A DNA stretch of 64,000 bases from Parathalassolituus penaei (GCF_026626885.1 NZ_JAPNOA010000056.1:310001-374000), one strand, 5' to 3'. Counted from the stretch's first letter, positions 52,602 to 62,120 are shown. The notes: generated by a model from the letters alone, not told the origin. Numbers and translations: made by a program.

Positions 52602-54983
52602 TCAGTCTTCGTGTTTCTTGCTGAGATTGGCAATCGCCTTCAGGCGGGCAATGATTCGACCATTGATGCTGTCTTCCGGGAATTCACCCTGGTCGTTCAG
52701 TTCGCCGGCCGGATGTTGCATCAGCAGTTCGATGGCCTGATCCACATGGGTTACACAATGGATGTGGAACTTGCCAGCCGCGGCCGCCGCGACCACGTCA
52801 TCGTGCAGGATCAGGTTGCGACGGTTGGATGCCGGAATAATCACGCCCTGTTCGCCGGTAAGGCCGCGGGCGGCACACAGGCGGAAGAAGCCTTCGATCT
52901 TTTCGTTCACACCACCAATCGCTTGCACTTCGCCGTGCTGGTTCATGGAGCCGGTCACGGCAAAGTTCTGGTTAACCGGATGCTGGATCAGAGCTGAAAT
53001 CAGGCACACCAGTTCGGCCAGTGAAGCACTGTCGCCATCGATGTAGCCATAGCTCTGTTCCATCGCCAGGTGAGCAGAAATCGCCAGCGGGAACTGTTGA
53101 GCGTAACGGTTGCCCATAAAGCCGCTCAGGATCATCACACCCTTGGAGTGAATGGCCTGACCGAGGCTGGCTTCACGTTCGATATCCACCACACCCTTGC
53201 TGCCCGGATACACGGTTGCCGTGATGCGGGCAGGGGAGCCAAAACTGGTGTCTCCCAGTGACATCACCGTCAGGCCGTTGATCTTGCCAACCGCCTTGCC
53301 GCTGCTTTCCAGCAGCACCGTGCCGTCGAGCATTTGCTCGAACAGGCGATCGTACACCCGTCCGGTGCGTTCCTGTTTGGCCTGCAGGGCGCGGTCGATA
53401 TGTGCGGGCTCGATCAGCTCGTCCTTGGCCAGGCGGCGCAGGAAGTCGGCTTCGGCCAGCAGATCAAACTGTTCACCCAGGTGTGCGCTGAGCGTGTCCT
53501 GCTGCTCCGCCAGACGGGCGCTGAAACGCACCATACGTTCGACGGCGGCACGGCTCAGATGCGCATACCCCTGTTCAACCACACGGCTTTTCAGCAGGCG
53601 GGCGTAGGCTTCCAGTGAGTCGCTGTTCAGTGGCAGGTCATTGTCGAAGTCCACCACGGCGCGGAACAGGCGTTTGAAGTCTTCATCGTATTCCTGCAGG
53701 AGGTAATAGACCTGACGGGAGCCGATCAGCACCAGTTTGACCGACAGAGGAATGACTTCTGGTAGCAAGCTGGTGGTGTTAACCCAGCCCATCTCGCTGT
53801 ACGGCGATTCCATTTTCAGCAGGCGGGACTGAATGGCGCGTTTCAGCGCATCCCAGACCATCGGTTCGCCCAGCACTTTTTCGGCGTCCAGAATCAGGTA
53901 GCCACCGTTGGCGCGATGCAGGGCACCGGCACAGATGCGCTGATAGTTGGTCACCAGTGCGCCCTGTTCGGAGCTGTATTCAATACGGCCGAACAGGTTG
54001 GTGTAACTCGGATGTGGTTCGTAGACTACCGGGGCGCCACTCTGGTCGCTGTGATGGGTCACCACGTTTGGCAGCAGGAATTCCTCGAGGCGATTGCGTT
54101 TGACGTATTCCTCGCGAATCTCCAGCAGGCGTTCGTCGACCAGCTCCTCCAGCACCAGACGTGGTAGGTATTCTTCCAGCTCGTCGATGTGGGTCTTGAG
54201 GCGGTCGTGGTGAGTGAAGCGCTCACGAATCGGTTCCAGCAATGGCAGGATGGCCTGCTGGATCGCCAGCTGGTTCAGCTCACGTTGCTGGTCGCTGCTT
54301 TCACGTTTCCATTGCGGCAATTCGGCCAGCTGGTCACCCAGCATCTGCTCCAGCTCGGCAATGGTTTCGTGGAAGTCTTCGCGTTCGTCTTCCGGCAGCT
54401 GGGCAAATTCGGTTTCGTCCAGCGCCTTGCCATCACGCATCGGGGTGAAGCTGATGGCCATGGAGTCGCGATAAACCGCTACGCCTTGTTTGTGGGCTTC
54501 TTTTTCCACCTGTTCGATGGCGCGGTCGTAACGGCGATTGAACAGGTATTCGATCGCTGACTTTTTTTGCTGGTAAGCCGGGTTCTCGAACACGGCCGGG
54601 AAGGTTGCCAGCAGCTGGTCGATCAGCTCGCGCATACTGCTGCGCAGCAGGTCGGCTTCGGCCGGGTCGAGGGCAACCGAACGTGGTTCGCGCGGATTGG
54701 CAAAATTGTTAACGTAACACCAGATACTGGGAGTGGCCTGACGTTTGGCTTCACTCTTCAGGTAATCCCGTACATAAGAAGAACGGCCGGTGCCGGTATC
54801 ACCCATAACAAAAATATTGTAACCGGGGCGTTGCATGGCAACCCCGAACTGGATGGCGTTAACCGCCCGATCCTGGCCAAGCACGCCCTGGAAGCTCTCC
54901 AGTTCATCAGTAGTCACAAAGGTAAGGGTGTTCAGATCAACAGCCTGAGTCAGCTGTTCGGAAGAAAGGCGCGTCGCGGTCAC
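52602..54983 (-). CDS. Lon-like ATP-dependent protease (AAA plus S16 domains)
   Basis: A 793-residue soluble protease of the Lon-related family found in gammaproteobacteria beside canonical Lon. The N-terminal nucleotide site reads FVMGDTGTGRSSYV near residue 60, with Arg where Walker A normally has Lys. Central long helical insert, GGYLILDAEKVLGEPMVWDAL (Walker B region), then the S16 domain with Ser in YGYIDGDSASLAEL and Lys in GGVNEKIEGFF forming the dyad. GTG 54983 start, weak ribosome site. Likely a stress-related protein quality-control enzyme. Confidence 0.92.
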   Translation of the reverse strand: MTATRLSSEQLTQAVDLNTLTFVTTDELESFQGVLGQDRAVNAIQFGVAMQRPGYNIFVMGDTGTGRSSYVRDYLKSEAKRQATPSIWCYVNNFANPREPRSVALDPAEADLLRSSMRELIDQLLATFPAVFENPAYQQKKSAIEYLFNRRYDRAIEQVEKEAHKQGVAVYRDSMAISFTPMRDGKALDETEFAQLPEDEREDFHETIAELEQMLGDQLAELPQWKRESSDQQRELNQLAIQQAILPLLEPIRERFTHHDRLKTHIDELEEYLPRLVLEELVDERLLEIREEYVKRNRLEEFLLPNVVTHHSDQSGAPVVYEPHPSYTNLFGRIEYSSEQGALVTNYQRICAGALHRANGGYLILDAEKVLGEPMVWDALKRAIQSRLLKMESPYSEMGWVNTTSLLPEVIPLSVKLVLIGSRQVYYLLQEYDEDFKRLFRAVVDFDNDLPLNSDSLEAYARLLKSRVVEQGYAHLSRAAVERMVRFSARLAEQQDTLSAHLGEQFDLLAEADFLRRLAKDELIEPAHIDRALQAKQERTGRVYDRLFEQMLDGTVLLESSGKAVGKINGLTVMSLGDTSFGSPARITATVYPGSKGVVDIEREASLGQAIHSKGVMILSGFMGNRYAQQFPLAISAHLAMEQSYGYIDGDSASLAELVCLISALIQHPVNQNFAVTGSMNQHGEVQAIGGVNEKIEGFFRLCAARGLTGEQGVIIPASNRRNLILHDDVVAAAAAGKFHIHCVTHVDQAIELLMQHPAGELNDQGEFPEDSINGRIIARLKAIANLSKKHED

Positions 54984-55149
54984 TGGGCTATCACAGACAT
55001 GTCAGTTGAGATTCAACAACAGTAATTGCCCGGATGCAGCCTTGGCAAGTGATTCGCAAGCGATACAGAAAGCCTCGGCATGTGTTGTCGGTCTTGCATT
55101 CAGGGTTTTGCACGGCATAATTCCCGCCGTTTGTTTGTTGGTATTCCCG

Positions 55150-55419
55150 ATGTCAGTACAACCCGAAGATCGCACTACTATCGATATGTTCTCGACGCCG
55201 CGTCGGGGACGCCCACGCAGCAACCCTTACGATCGCCGGGTGCAGAGTCGTTTTAACAAACGGTTCCAGCGTCAGCGTGACAAGGAGCAGGGCCTGCAAC
55301 GTCTTGAGGTCAAGGTCGAGGCAGCGGTGATCACGCGCCTGGATGAAGTGTGCGCGGACTTGGGTATAACTCGTACCGAAGCGGTTAATCTGGCCCTTCG
55401 TCACTGGTTGCATATGTGA
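55150..55419 (+). CDS. ybfE: YbfE-like small basic protein (LexA-regulated protein family)
   Basis: An 89-residue protein. DRTTIDMFSTPRRGRPRSNP, QSRFNKRFQRQRDKEQGLQR and EVKVEAAVITRLDEVCADLG line up with E. coli YbfE. The C-terminal half resembles a ribbon-helix-helix DNA-binding unit (ITRTEAVNLALRHWL). The ATG at 55150 gives the family start; the frame is open 48 codons upstream but that part is not conserved. YbfE is SOS-regulated in E. coli; I see no LexA box here. Divergent from the Lon-like gene. Confidence 0.85.
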   Translation: MSVQPEDRTTIDMFSTPRRGRPRSNPYDRRVQSRFNKRFQRQRDKEQGLQRLEVKVEAAVITRLDEVCADLGITRTEAVNLALRHWLHM

Positions 55420-55446
55420 AATTTGTGCGTGGCGCACAAAATTTTG
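55419..55446 (+). terminator. Terminator after ybfE
   Basis: TTTGTGCG-TGG-CGCACAAA (55422-55440) followed by ATTTTGC. Perfect 8-bp stem extended by A/T pairs, immediately after the stop codon. Confidence 0.75.
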
Positions 55447-55518
55447 CAATATCTGCTTGATCTCTCGGGTTTTTCTGTATTAGGATGCGTCCTCCTGTCG
55501 CAAGGCAGCTTTTGTTAT

Positions 55519-55630
55519 GGTGGCCCCTGCTGGTCCCCTCGCAACGATACACTACAAACCCCGCCAGGCCCGGAAGGGAGCAACGGTAGTAGTGAACTCG
55601 TGTGCCGGGGTGTGGCTGGTGGGGGTCATC
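55519..55630 (+). ncRNA. ffs: Signal recognition particle 4.5S RNA
   Basis: The conserved SRP domain IV core CAGGCCCGGAAGGGAGCA (with GGAA tetraloop) at about 55565 and the distal GTGTGCCGGGGTGT are present. The 5' GGTGGCCCCTGCTGG and 3' CTGGTGGGGGTCATC arms pair to close a 112-nt hairpin. Located just upstream of dnaX, its usual neighbour in pseudomonads and relatives. Works with Ffh for membrane protein targeting. Confidence 0.95.
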
Positions 55631-55700
55631 TCCAGACTGACAACTGCGCCGCCAGAGGCTATTATGCCTCATCACTTGCCATCCAGAGCCTTCGATTCTC

Positions 55701-57929
55701 ATGAGTTATCAGGTACTTGCCCGTAAATGGCGTCCCCGGTTCTTCGACGAGATGGTTGGCCAGGAACACGTTCTCCGCGCCCTTATCAATGCCCTTAATG
55801 AACAGCGTCTGCATCACGCCTATCTGTTCACTGGCACCCGCGGTGTTGGCAAAACCACCATTGCCCGAATTCTGGCCAAGTGCCTCAACTGCGAGCAGGG
55901 CATCAGTGCCCGGCCTTGTGGTGAATGTTCTTCCTGTCGCGAAATCGCCGAAGGCCGCTTTGTTGACCTGATTGAAGTCGACGCCGCGTCCCGCACCCGC
56001 GTGGAAGACACCCGTGAATTACTCGACAACGTCCAGTACGCGCCAACTCGTGGCCGTTTCAAGGTGTACCTCATCGACGAGGTGCACATGTTGTCGACCC
56101 ACAGCTTTAACGCGCTGTTAAAAACCCTCGAAGAGCCTCCGGCTCACGTCAAGTTCCTGCTGGCCACTACCGATCCGCAAAAGCTGCCGGTGACTATCCT
56201 GTCGCGCTGCTTGCAGTTCAGCCTCAAGAACATGACCCCGGAAAGCATTGTTGGTTACCTCGAAACCGTACTGACTGCTGAACAGGTGCCGTTTGAGATT
56301 CCGGCACTGTGGCAACTGGGCCGCGCTGCCCAGGGCAGTATGCGTGATGCACTCAGCCTGACCGATCAGGCGATTGCCTTCGGTGAGGGCAGTGTGCAGG
56401 AACTGCAGGTGACCAGCATGCTGGGCACCATGGACCGTGGCCGTCTGTTCCGTCTGGCGGAAGTGATGGCACGCGCCAATGCGTCGGAAATCCTGACCGA
56501 AGTCGCCGAAATGGCCGAACACGCGCCAGACTACGACGAAGTGGTGCAGGGCTTGCTGAATCTCTGGCACCGCGCGGCGATTGCCCAGGTGATGGCCGAT
56601 GCGATCGACAATACCCAGGGCGACCGTGCTGCCATTCTGGCGCTGGCCCAGGCCATGAACCCGGAAGATCTGCAGCTCTATTACCAGATCGGTCTGACCG
56701 GTCGTAAGGATCTGGCGTTGGCCCCGGACCCGCGTCAGGGCTTCGAGATGCTGATCCTGCGTATGCTAGCGTTCCGCCCGATGCCGGAAGCCAATGCTGA
56801 GCTGGCCAATCTGGATCTGGTATCAGCACTGGAACAGCAAACCAGCGAAAAAAAAAAGCCACTGACGGCGACTGAGCCGTCGCCTGCCGTTGCCAGCCAG
56901 CCAGCGGCTGCGCCTGTTTCTGACGTTTCTGGTATCGATCCGGTTGTAACGGCGGCTGTGCCTGTTATGCCTGCTGCTGTTGCAGTCGAGCCTCTGGCAA
57001 CGCCTGTCGAGCCTCATGCTCCAGTTGTGGTTACTCCCGTTGATCATGTTTCTGCTGATCCTGCTCCCGTTGATATTGCCCCGGAATCTCTGGCAGCGAC
57101 GCCTGCGCCTGCTCAAGAACCTGAGCTGCCGCCGCCGTGGGATCCTGATCCGATGGTTAGCGCCGCTGCACCGGCAAACCCGATTGCACCTGCACCGACT
57201 GTTATTCCGGCACCTGCTCCAGAACCGTCAGTACCGGAAACTCCTGCGATCGCTTTTGAGCCCGCTGTTCCGGCACCGGTTGCCGAAACACCGCCATGGG
57301 TAGACGATAACGAACCGCCAATGTTTGCGCCGGAACCACCGGTGTGGCTGGACGAAGACGACGATGATGACGACGAACCCGCGCCTGCGCCGATTTCTGT
57401 GCGGCCGGGAAGTGGGCTTGCCAGCCTGCTGGATGCACCATTGCTCGTTGAGCCATCAGCGTTGGCCCCGGCCCCGGTTGCCCGCACGATTCCGGCACCT
57501 GAGTCCCGTCCTGTCGAAGTGATTGATCCGGCCACTCTGCCGGAACTTGCTCCGCATACCTGGTGGCAATGGGTCGAAACTCTGGGGCTGGGTGGTCTGA
57601 CACTGGCGATTGCACGTAACAGTGCACTGGTGCGGGTGGACAATGGTCAGCTGGATTTTGACGTCGATCCCCAGCAGGGGGCCTTGTTCAACGCCACTCA
57701 TGCCCAGAAAATTGAACAGATACTGCAAGCCCGTGTGCCGGGTATTCGCATCAACATGCAATTGCAGGTCACCCGTGGTGAAACCCCGGAACAACGTCGT
57801 CAGCGTCTGGTTGCCGAAGCCGGTTATCTGGCCCAGCAAGCCATCGAGACGGATCAGCGGGTTCGCCATATACTCAGCAGTTTTAATGCGGTGGTGCTGC
57901 CCGACAGCATTCGCCCACTGAATTCTTGA
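55701..57929 (+). CDS. dnaX: DNA polymerase III subunits tau and gamma
   Basis: Full-length tau is 742 residues. Clamp-loader AAA+ domain with Walker [10 protein letters not shown], a zinc module ([19 protein letters not shown]), DEVHMLS and the sensor/SRC motif LSRCLQF. Then a Pro/Ala/Val-rich linker (about 390-600) containing an acidic stretch, and the C-terminal tau-specific domain that binds alpha. At codons 383-386 ten A residues followed by G and a hairpin form a -1 frameshift site that would yield gamma (about 391 residues). Confidence 0.97.
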   Translation: MSYQVLARKWRPRFFDEMVGQEHVLRALINALNEQRLHHAYLFTGTRGVGKTTIARILAKCLNCEQGISARPCGECSSCREIAEGRFVDLIEVDAASRTRVEDTRELLDNVQYAPTRGRFKVYLIDEVHMLSTHSFNALLKTLEEPPAHVKFLLATTDPQKLPVTILSRCLQFSLKNMTPESIVGYLETVLTAEQVPFEIPALWQLGRAAQGSMRDALSLTDQAIAFGEGSVQELQVTSMLGTMDRGRLFRLAEVMARANASEILTEVAEMAEHAPDYDEVVQGLLNLWHRAAIAQVMADAIDNTQGDRAAILALAQAMNPEDLQLYYQIGLTGRKDLALAPDPRQGFEMLILRMLAFRPMPEANAELANLDLVSALEQQTSEKKKPLTATEPSPAVASQPAAAPVSDVSGIDPVVTAAVPVMPAAVAVEPLATPVEPHAPVVVTPVDHVSADPAPVDIAPESLAATPAPAQEPELPPPWDPDPMVSAAAPANPIAPAPTVIPAPAPEPSVPETPAIAFEPAVPAPVAETPPWVDDNEPPMFAPEPPVWLDEDDDDDDEPAPAPISVRPGSGLASLLDAPLLVEPSALAPAPVARTIPAPESRPVEVIDPATLPELAPHTWWQWVETLGLGGLTLAIARNSALVRVDNGQLDFDVDPQQGALFNATHAQKIEQILQARVPGIRINMQLQVTRGETPEQRRQRLVAEAGYLAQQAIETDQRVRHILSSFNAVVLPDSIRPLNS
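56852..56884 (+). promoter_or_regulatory. Programmed -1 ribosomal frameshift site in dnaX
   Basis: Ten A residues (56848-56857) and G give the slippery heptamer AAAAAAG at 56852-56858. Five bases later comes a hairpin GACGGC/GCCGTC (56864-56881; an alternative is GGCGAC/GTCGCC, 56867-56884). In the -1 frame translation reads A-T-D-G-D and stops at TGA 56873-56875, inside the hairpin loop. This mirrors E. coli dnaX. Confidence 0.85.
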
Positions 57930-57975
57930 ACCGCGTGGCGGATACTCGCGCCGGTTAACCTACAGGAGATACATC

Positions 57976-58302
57976 ATGATCAAAGGTGGTATGGGCAATC
58001 TGATGAAACAGGCCCAGCGCATGCAGGAACAGATGCAAAAAATGCAGGCGCAACTGGCTGAAGCCGAAGTGACCGGTGAATCCGGCGCTGGTCTGGTGAA
58101 AGTCACCATGAATGGTCGTCACGACGTCAAGCGTGTAGAGCTGGACGACTCCCTGATGAGCGAAGACAAGGAACTGCTGGAAGACCTGCTGGCAGCCGCC
58201 GTGAACGACGCGGTTCGCAAGATCGAATCCAACTCCCAGGAACAGATGTCCAAGATGACAGCCGGTATGGGTCTGCCTGCCGGTATGAAACTGCCGTTCT
58301 GA
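57976..58302 (+). CDS. ybaB: YbaB/EbfC nucleoid-associated protein
   Basis: A 108-residue small DNA-binding dimer. [20 protein letters not shown], then [20 protein letters not shown] and the Met-rich C-terminus ([12 protein letters not shown]) are family signatures. CAGGAG precedes the ATG. The order dnaX-ybaB-recR is conserved across proteobacteria. Confidence 0.96.
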   Translation: MIKGGMGNLMKQAQRMQEQMQKMQAQLAEAEVTGESGAGLVKVTMNGRHDVKRVELDDSLMSEDKELLEDLLAAAVNDAVRKIESNSQEQMSKMTAGMGLPAGMKLPF

Positions 58303-58321
58303 GAATCGGACTGCATCTCCG

Positions 58322-58906
58322 TTGGTGCGCCTGATTCCCGCCCAGATCCGCGCAGTTGCCGCCGCATTCGACGGCCTGCCCGGTGTTGGGCCACGAGCGG
58401 CGATGCGTTTTGCCCGCCATCTTCTGGCCCATCGGGGCGAAGGAGAGGGGCTGGTACAGGCGCTGCAAGGTGCACTCACCGATGTGGCGCTGTGTGCTGA
58501 TTGTCGTTCGTATACCGTTAACTCCGAATGTGCGTTTTGCCAGCACTGGCAAACGCTGGACAATCGCCAGACTCGCTGTCTGGTGGTTGAGCAACCGGAG
58601 CACTTGCAGCAAGCGCTGGACGCTGGCTGGAGTGGAACAGCGTTTGTCCTGCATGGTCTGTTATCGCCGCTGGACGGGCAGGGCCCGTTACAGTTAGGGC
58701 TCGACCGGCTGGATGAACTCCTGCGTGCCGAGCAGCCGCCCGCTGCCCTGATCGTTGCCCTCGACAGCAGTGTTGAAGGGCGCACTACTGCCCATTATCT
58801 GAGCACCCTGGCTCGCCGTGCCGACGTTGACTGTCAGGCACCGGGTTGGGATGTATGGCTGGAGCAAGCTGCGGGCAGCTTGCCGGACCCCGAGGAGAAG
58901 TCGTGA
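58322..58906 (+). CDS. recR: Recombination mediator RecR
   Basis: A 194-residue protein assisting RecFOR loading of RecA. N-terminal HhH (FDGLPGVGPRAAMRFARHLL), zinc motif CADC...CAFC, Toprim part (RCLVVEQPEHL, HGLLSPLDGQGPLQL) and VEGRTTAHYLS. The Toprim region is more divergent than usual. Start is TTG 58322 or GTG 58325, with no clear ribosome site, suggesting coupling to ybaB. Overlaps rnd. Confidence 0.93.
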   Translation: MVRLIPAQIRAVAAAFDGLPGVGPRAAMRFARHLLAHRGEGEGLVQALQGALTDVALCADCRSYTVNSECAFCQHWQTLDNRQTRCLVVEQPEHLQQALDAGWSGTAFVLHGLLSPLDGQGPLQLGLDRLDELLRAEQPPAALIVALDSSVEGRTTAHYLSTLARRADVDCQAPGWDVWLEQAAGSLPDPEEKS

Positions 58907-60063
58907 GCGTACCCCACGTCCCGGAACCCGTTTGGGTTTGCAGCAACGAAACGCTGCGTCAGCATTGCCAGGGTTGGCTGTCCGAGCCCTGGTTGGCTCT
59001 GGATACCGAGTTTGTCCGGGTCAGTACCTTTTATCCGCAAGCCGGTTTGCTGCAGGTGGCCGACAGCCATTCCTGCTACCTGATTGATCCGTTATTAATT
59101 ACCGACTGGCAGCCGCTGGCGCAGGTTTTCCGTTGCACCGACGTCATCAAGGTGTTTCATGCCTGTGCGGAAGATCTCGAAGTCTGCCGACGCCTGACCG
59201 GTGAATTACCCGAGCCGCTGGTGGACAGCCAGATGGCCGCATCACTGGCGGGTATGGGCGGCTCTCTGGGTTTCCAGAAACTGGTTGGCCTGCTGCTGGG
59301 GATTGAACTGGCCAAGGAAGAAACCCGCTCCAACTGGCTGCAACGTCCGCTCAGTGATGAGCAGGTGCGTTACGCCGTCGCCGACGTGTTTTATCTGCAC
59401 CAGCTGTACCCGCTGCTCGACAAGGCCCTCACCGACATGGGGCGTCGTCACTGGTTGACCGAAGACTGCCAGCGTCTGCTGGCCGATTTTGGCCAGACCG
59501 ATAATCCGGCTGACTATTATCGCCGCGTCAAACTGGCGTGGCGTCTGCGCCCGCAAGAGCAATACGTGCTGCAACAGGTGGCGATCTGGCGTGAACAGCA
59601 AGCCCGTGAGCGTGATGTGCCGCGCAGCAAGGTGATCGACGACAACAGCCTCTGGAACATGGCGCGCTACAAGCCTTCCAATCGTGAACAGCTGGCGCGT
59701 GCCGGTCTGCGCCACGAAGTGCTGCGTCATGATGCCCCGGAGTTGCTGAAAATCATCCGTAATGCGCTGGCAGCACCGGCCGATCAATGGCCTCGTATCC
59801 TCGATACTCCGCTGTCGCCAGAAGCCGGACTATGGCTGAAACAAACCAAAGAAGTAGTTGCCTCACGCGCGACTGCGCTTAACATACCGCCGGAAATTCT
59901 GGCCCGCAAAAAGGCCCTGGAAGCCCTGATCCGCTCTGGTGATAACGGCCAGTGGTGTCTGCCGGAAAGTCTGGCAGGCTGGCGTCAGGAGCAAATCGGG
60001 GAACCCTTGCTGGTATTGCTGGCTGAGCTGTCGAAACAGCCCTATGTGGAAAGTGAATCATGA
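58903..60063 (+). CDS. rnd: Ribonuclease D
   Basis: A 386-residue 3'-5' exoribonuclease. GTG 58903 overlaps the recR stop, with GAGGAGAA upstream. DEDD exonuclease motifs are LALDTEFVR, VFHACAEDLEVC, DSQMAASLAGMG and YAVADVFYLHQLY. Two HRDC-type helical regions follow (KVIDDNSLWNMARYKPSN). It processes tRNA 3' ends and other stable RNAs. Confidence 0.95.
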   Translation: MSVPHVPEPVWVCSNETLRQHCQGWLSEPWLALDTEFVRVSTFYPQAGLLQVADSHSCYLIDPLLITDWQPLAQVFRCTDVIKVFHACAEDLEVCRRLTGELPEPLVDSQMAASLAGMGGSLGFQKLVGLLLGIELAKEETRSNWLQRPLSDEQVRYAVADVFYLHQLYPLLDKALTDMGRRHWLTEDCQRLLADFGQTDNPADYYRRVKLAWRLRPQEQYVLQQVAIWREQQARERDVPRSKVIDDNSLWNMARYKPSNREQLARAGLRHEVLRHDAPELLKIIRNALAAPADQWPRILDTPLSPEAGLWLKQTKEVVASRATALNIPPEILARKKALEALIRSGDNGQWCLPESLAGWRQEQIGEPLLVLLAELSKQPYVESES

Positions 60064-60344
60064 GCAAAACCCTCTGCGACGTTTACAAGAGTCGTAAAAA
60101 AGACGAAACCTATCTGTACGTTACCCGTGCCGATGGCCTTAGCCGTGTACCGGAAGCCCTGATGGAGCAGTTCGGTGCACCGGTGCTGGCGATGACCATG
60201 ATCATCACCCCGGAGAAAAAACTGGCCCGTGCCGAGGCGCCAAAAGTGCTGGAGCAAATGGCAACCAACGGTTTTTATCTGCAGATGCCACCACCAAAAG
60301 ACATTGATCGTCTTGACCTGTTCTGCAAACTGGATAAGTCATGA
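60060..60344 (+). CDS. ycgL: YcgL domain protein
   Basis: A 94-residue protein. LCDVYKSRKKDETYLYV, PEALMEQFGAP and GFYLQMPPP are the YcgL signature. Overlaps rnd and ycgN by ATGA, a conserved gammaproteobacterial order. Function unknown; an RNA-related role has been suggested by context. Confidence 0.94.
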   Translation: MSKTLCDVYKSRKKDETYLYVTRADGLSRVPEALMEQFGAPVLAMTMIITPEKKLARAEAPKVLEQMATNGFYLQMPPPKDIDRLDLFCKLDKS

Positions 60345-60781
60345 GTCAGACCGTCTTCTGGATGCGCAAATCGCTGCGTGACATGACCCGTGAAGAGTGG
60401 GAATCACTCTGCGACGGCTGTGCCCGGTGCTGCCTGCACAAACTGGAGGATGAGGACAGCGGTGATGTTTATTACACCGATGTTCACTGTCGTTACCTGC
60501 AACAACCGGATTGTCGTTGCAGCAACTATGAAGATCGTCAGAAAAAAGTGCCGCATTGTGTGTGGCTGACACCCGATCAGGCCGAAAGCTTTTTCTGGTT
60601 GCCCGATACCTGTGCATACCGTTTGCTGGCGGAAGGCAAACCGCTGCCGGAGTGGCATCCGCTGCTGACCGGCGACCCGGACTCCGTGCACCATGCCGGT
60701 ATTTCGCTGTCGGGCAAAGGCTACCCGGATGACCAGGTGCCAGAAGAAGAGTGGGAAGACCACATCATCTGGAAAGCCTGA
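60341..60781 (+). CDS. ycgN: YcgN/YkgJ-type cysteine cluster protein (UPF0260)
   Basis: A 146-residue protein with a conserved Cys set: CDGCARCCLHKLED, CRYLQQPDCRCSNYEDR, PHCVWL and DTCAYRLL. This layout fits binding of zinc or an iron-sulfur centre. End of the recR-rnd-ycgL-ycgN overlapping series. Function unknown. Confidence 0.94.
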   Translation: MSQTVFWMRKSLRDMTREEWESLCDGCARCCLHKLEDEDSGDVYYTDVHCRYLQQPDCRCSNYEDRQKKVPHCVWLTPDQAESFFWLPDTCAYRLLAEGKPLPEWHPLLTGDPDSVHHAGISLSGKGYPDDQVPEEEWEDHIIWKA

Positions 60782-60833
60782 GCAGGCATCGATCAACCGT
60801 CTGACCCTGTTTAACTGAGGCAAGGAGCGAACC

Positions 60834-61283
60834 TTGGAACTCTTGAATCTGCTGGGCCAAATGGCCTACACCGGCAACACCACCCTGATGTGGACCATGT
60901 ACATCGTGGCCGGTCTGGTAGGTGTGTGGTGCTGGAGCCAGGTCTTTTTCTGGTTGCCGCGTGGCACGCTGGCTCGTGATATCGCTCGTGCTGCCGGTGC
61001 GGTGTTGCTGTTGACCCCGGCGCCTGCCGTGGATATTGGCAACCAGTATGCGCCAGCCTTTATGGTCAGCGCCTTTACCCTGATGAATGCCGGTAACGTC
61101 AAGGAGCCGGGTTTACTGACCTGGTGGTGTGTGGGTCTGGTGGGTGGGGCACTTATGGTGCTGGTCACTCGCATGTTGCGTCCGAAAACTGCACTGGCCG
61201 GTGATGTGCACGAAGAAGAAATGGAGCCAGCTCCGGTACCACGTCAGCGTCCACAGGCAACCCGTATCGATCCGAGTATGTAA
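60834..61283 (+). CDS. Inner-membrane protein of unknown function
   Basis: A 149-residue protein with three hydrophobic segments (about 17-40, 52-82 and 97-114) and a cytoplasmic-looking charged tail (PKTALAGDVHEEEMEPAPVP). TTG 60834 is preceded by AAGGAG. It follows ycgN by 52 bp in the same direction. A similar small membrane protein is common at this place in pseudomonad-like genomes (recollection, not checked). Confidence 0.82.
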   Translation: MELLNLLGQMAYTGNTTLMWTMYIVAGLVGVWCWSQVFFWLPRGTLARDIARAAGAVLLLTPAPAVDIGNQYAPAFMVSAFTLMNAGNVKEPGLLTWWCVGLVGGALMVLVTRMLRPKTALAGDVHEEEMEPAPVPRQRPQATRIDPSM

Positions 61284-61321
61284 TCGGGCATGGCCGGGCC
61301 GCGGCTCTTGCGCTTCGCGGC

Positions 61322-61414
61322 TTTTATCTCGTACCCATGCTCCTGCGTGGGTATGCTGCGGTTTTTACTTTATCTCGTTCCCACGCTCCTGCGTGGGAAT
61401 GTTGTGCTGGTGTT
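61322..61414. repeat. Two REP-like hairpins in tandem
   Basis: TACCCATGC-TCCT-GCGTGGGTA (first) and TTCCCACGC-TCCT-GCGTGGGAA (second), each preceded by TATCTCG. Paired changes (TAC..GTA versus TTC..GAA) keep the stem, indicating selection or shared origin as a structured element. Confidence 0.8.
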
Positions 61415-61439
61415 TTGGGTCTGGATGCTGTTCGTCCGG

Positions 61440-61693
61440 CTACTCGGCTTGTTAATTGGCCTGGCTGATTGCCCTCATGGGGGACCTTGTCCCCCGGCCG
61501 GGCGGGCCTCCCCCTGCTTTTGCCCGCTGGGCTCGTTTTTCCGGTATTCCCCGACAACGGCGTTTCGACCCCGGCCCGATGGCACGTCCCTGTGCCAACG
61601 GGCCTTGCGGGGCATCCATGCCCCGGCCGGGTCGGCCGTTGCGGTGAATCCCGGCTCGCCCAGATGGGCATTCAGCAGCCAGCTGCGCTGGGC
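61440..61693 (+). repeat. Mosaic hairpin repeat, copy B
   Basis: About 254 bp starting near GCTTGTTAATTGGCC and ending CAGCTGCGCTGGGCC. Same series of palindromes as copy A, read in the opposite orientation: GGGGGACCTTGTCCCCC, GCCCGGC-type, GGCACGTCCCTGTGCC, GGGGCATCCATGCCCC, GCCCAGATGGGC. Confidence 0.92.
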
Positions 61694-61721
61694 CAGATCG
61701 GTGTTGATTGACACCATTCTT

Positions 61722-61784
61722 CCGACGTCCGACGTCCGACGTCGGACGTCCGACGCCCGACGCCCGACGCCCGACGCCTGACGC
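61722..61784 (+). repeat. Heptamer minisatellite, 9 units
   Basis: 63 bp of 7-bp units: three CCGACGT, one CGGACGT, four CCGACGC and one CTGACGC. It sits between mosaic copies B and C. Confidence 0.95.
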
Positions 61785-61789
61785 TTCGC

Positions 61790-62046
61790 GGCTACTCGGC
61801 TTGTTAATTGGCCAGGCCGCTTGCCCTCTTGGGGGACCTTGTCCCCCGGCCGGGCGGGCCTCCCCCTGCTTTTGCCCGACTGGGCTCGTTTTTCCGGTAT
61901 TCCCCGACAACGGCTGTTCGACCCCGGCCCGATGGCACGTCCCTGTGCCAACGGGCCTTGCGGGGCATCCATGCCCCGGCTGGGTCGGCCGTTGCGGTGA
62001 ATCCCGGCTCGCCCAGATGGGCATTCAGTAGCCAGCTGCGCTGGGT
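61790..62046 (+). repeat. Mosaic hairpin repeat, copy C
   Basis: About 257 bp, the closest match to copy B. Differences are scattered single bases, e.g. CTCTTGGGGGACC instead of CTCATGGGGGACC. Confidence 0.92.
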
Positions 62047-62120
62047 GAAGCCGATGTTGATGTTGCGGATGTTGTGCTGGTGGTTTGGGTCTGGATGATG
62101 TACGTCCGACGGCTGCTGGC

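Noticed and set aside
54984-55149. LexA (SOS) box upstream of ybfE
   Set aside because: The best candidate (CTGGGCTATCACAG) has the wrong spacing for CTG-N10-CAG, so SOS control is not supported here.
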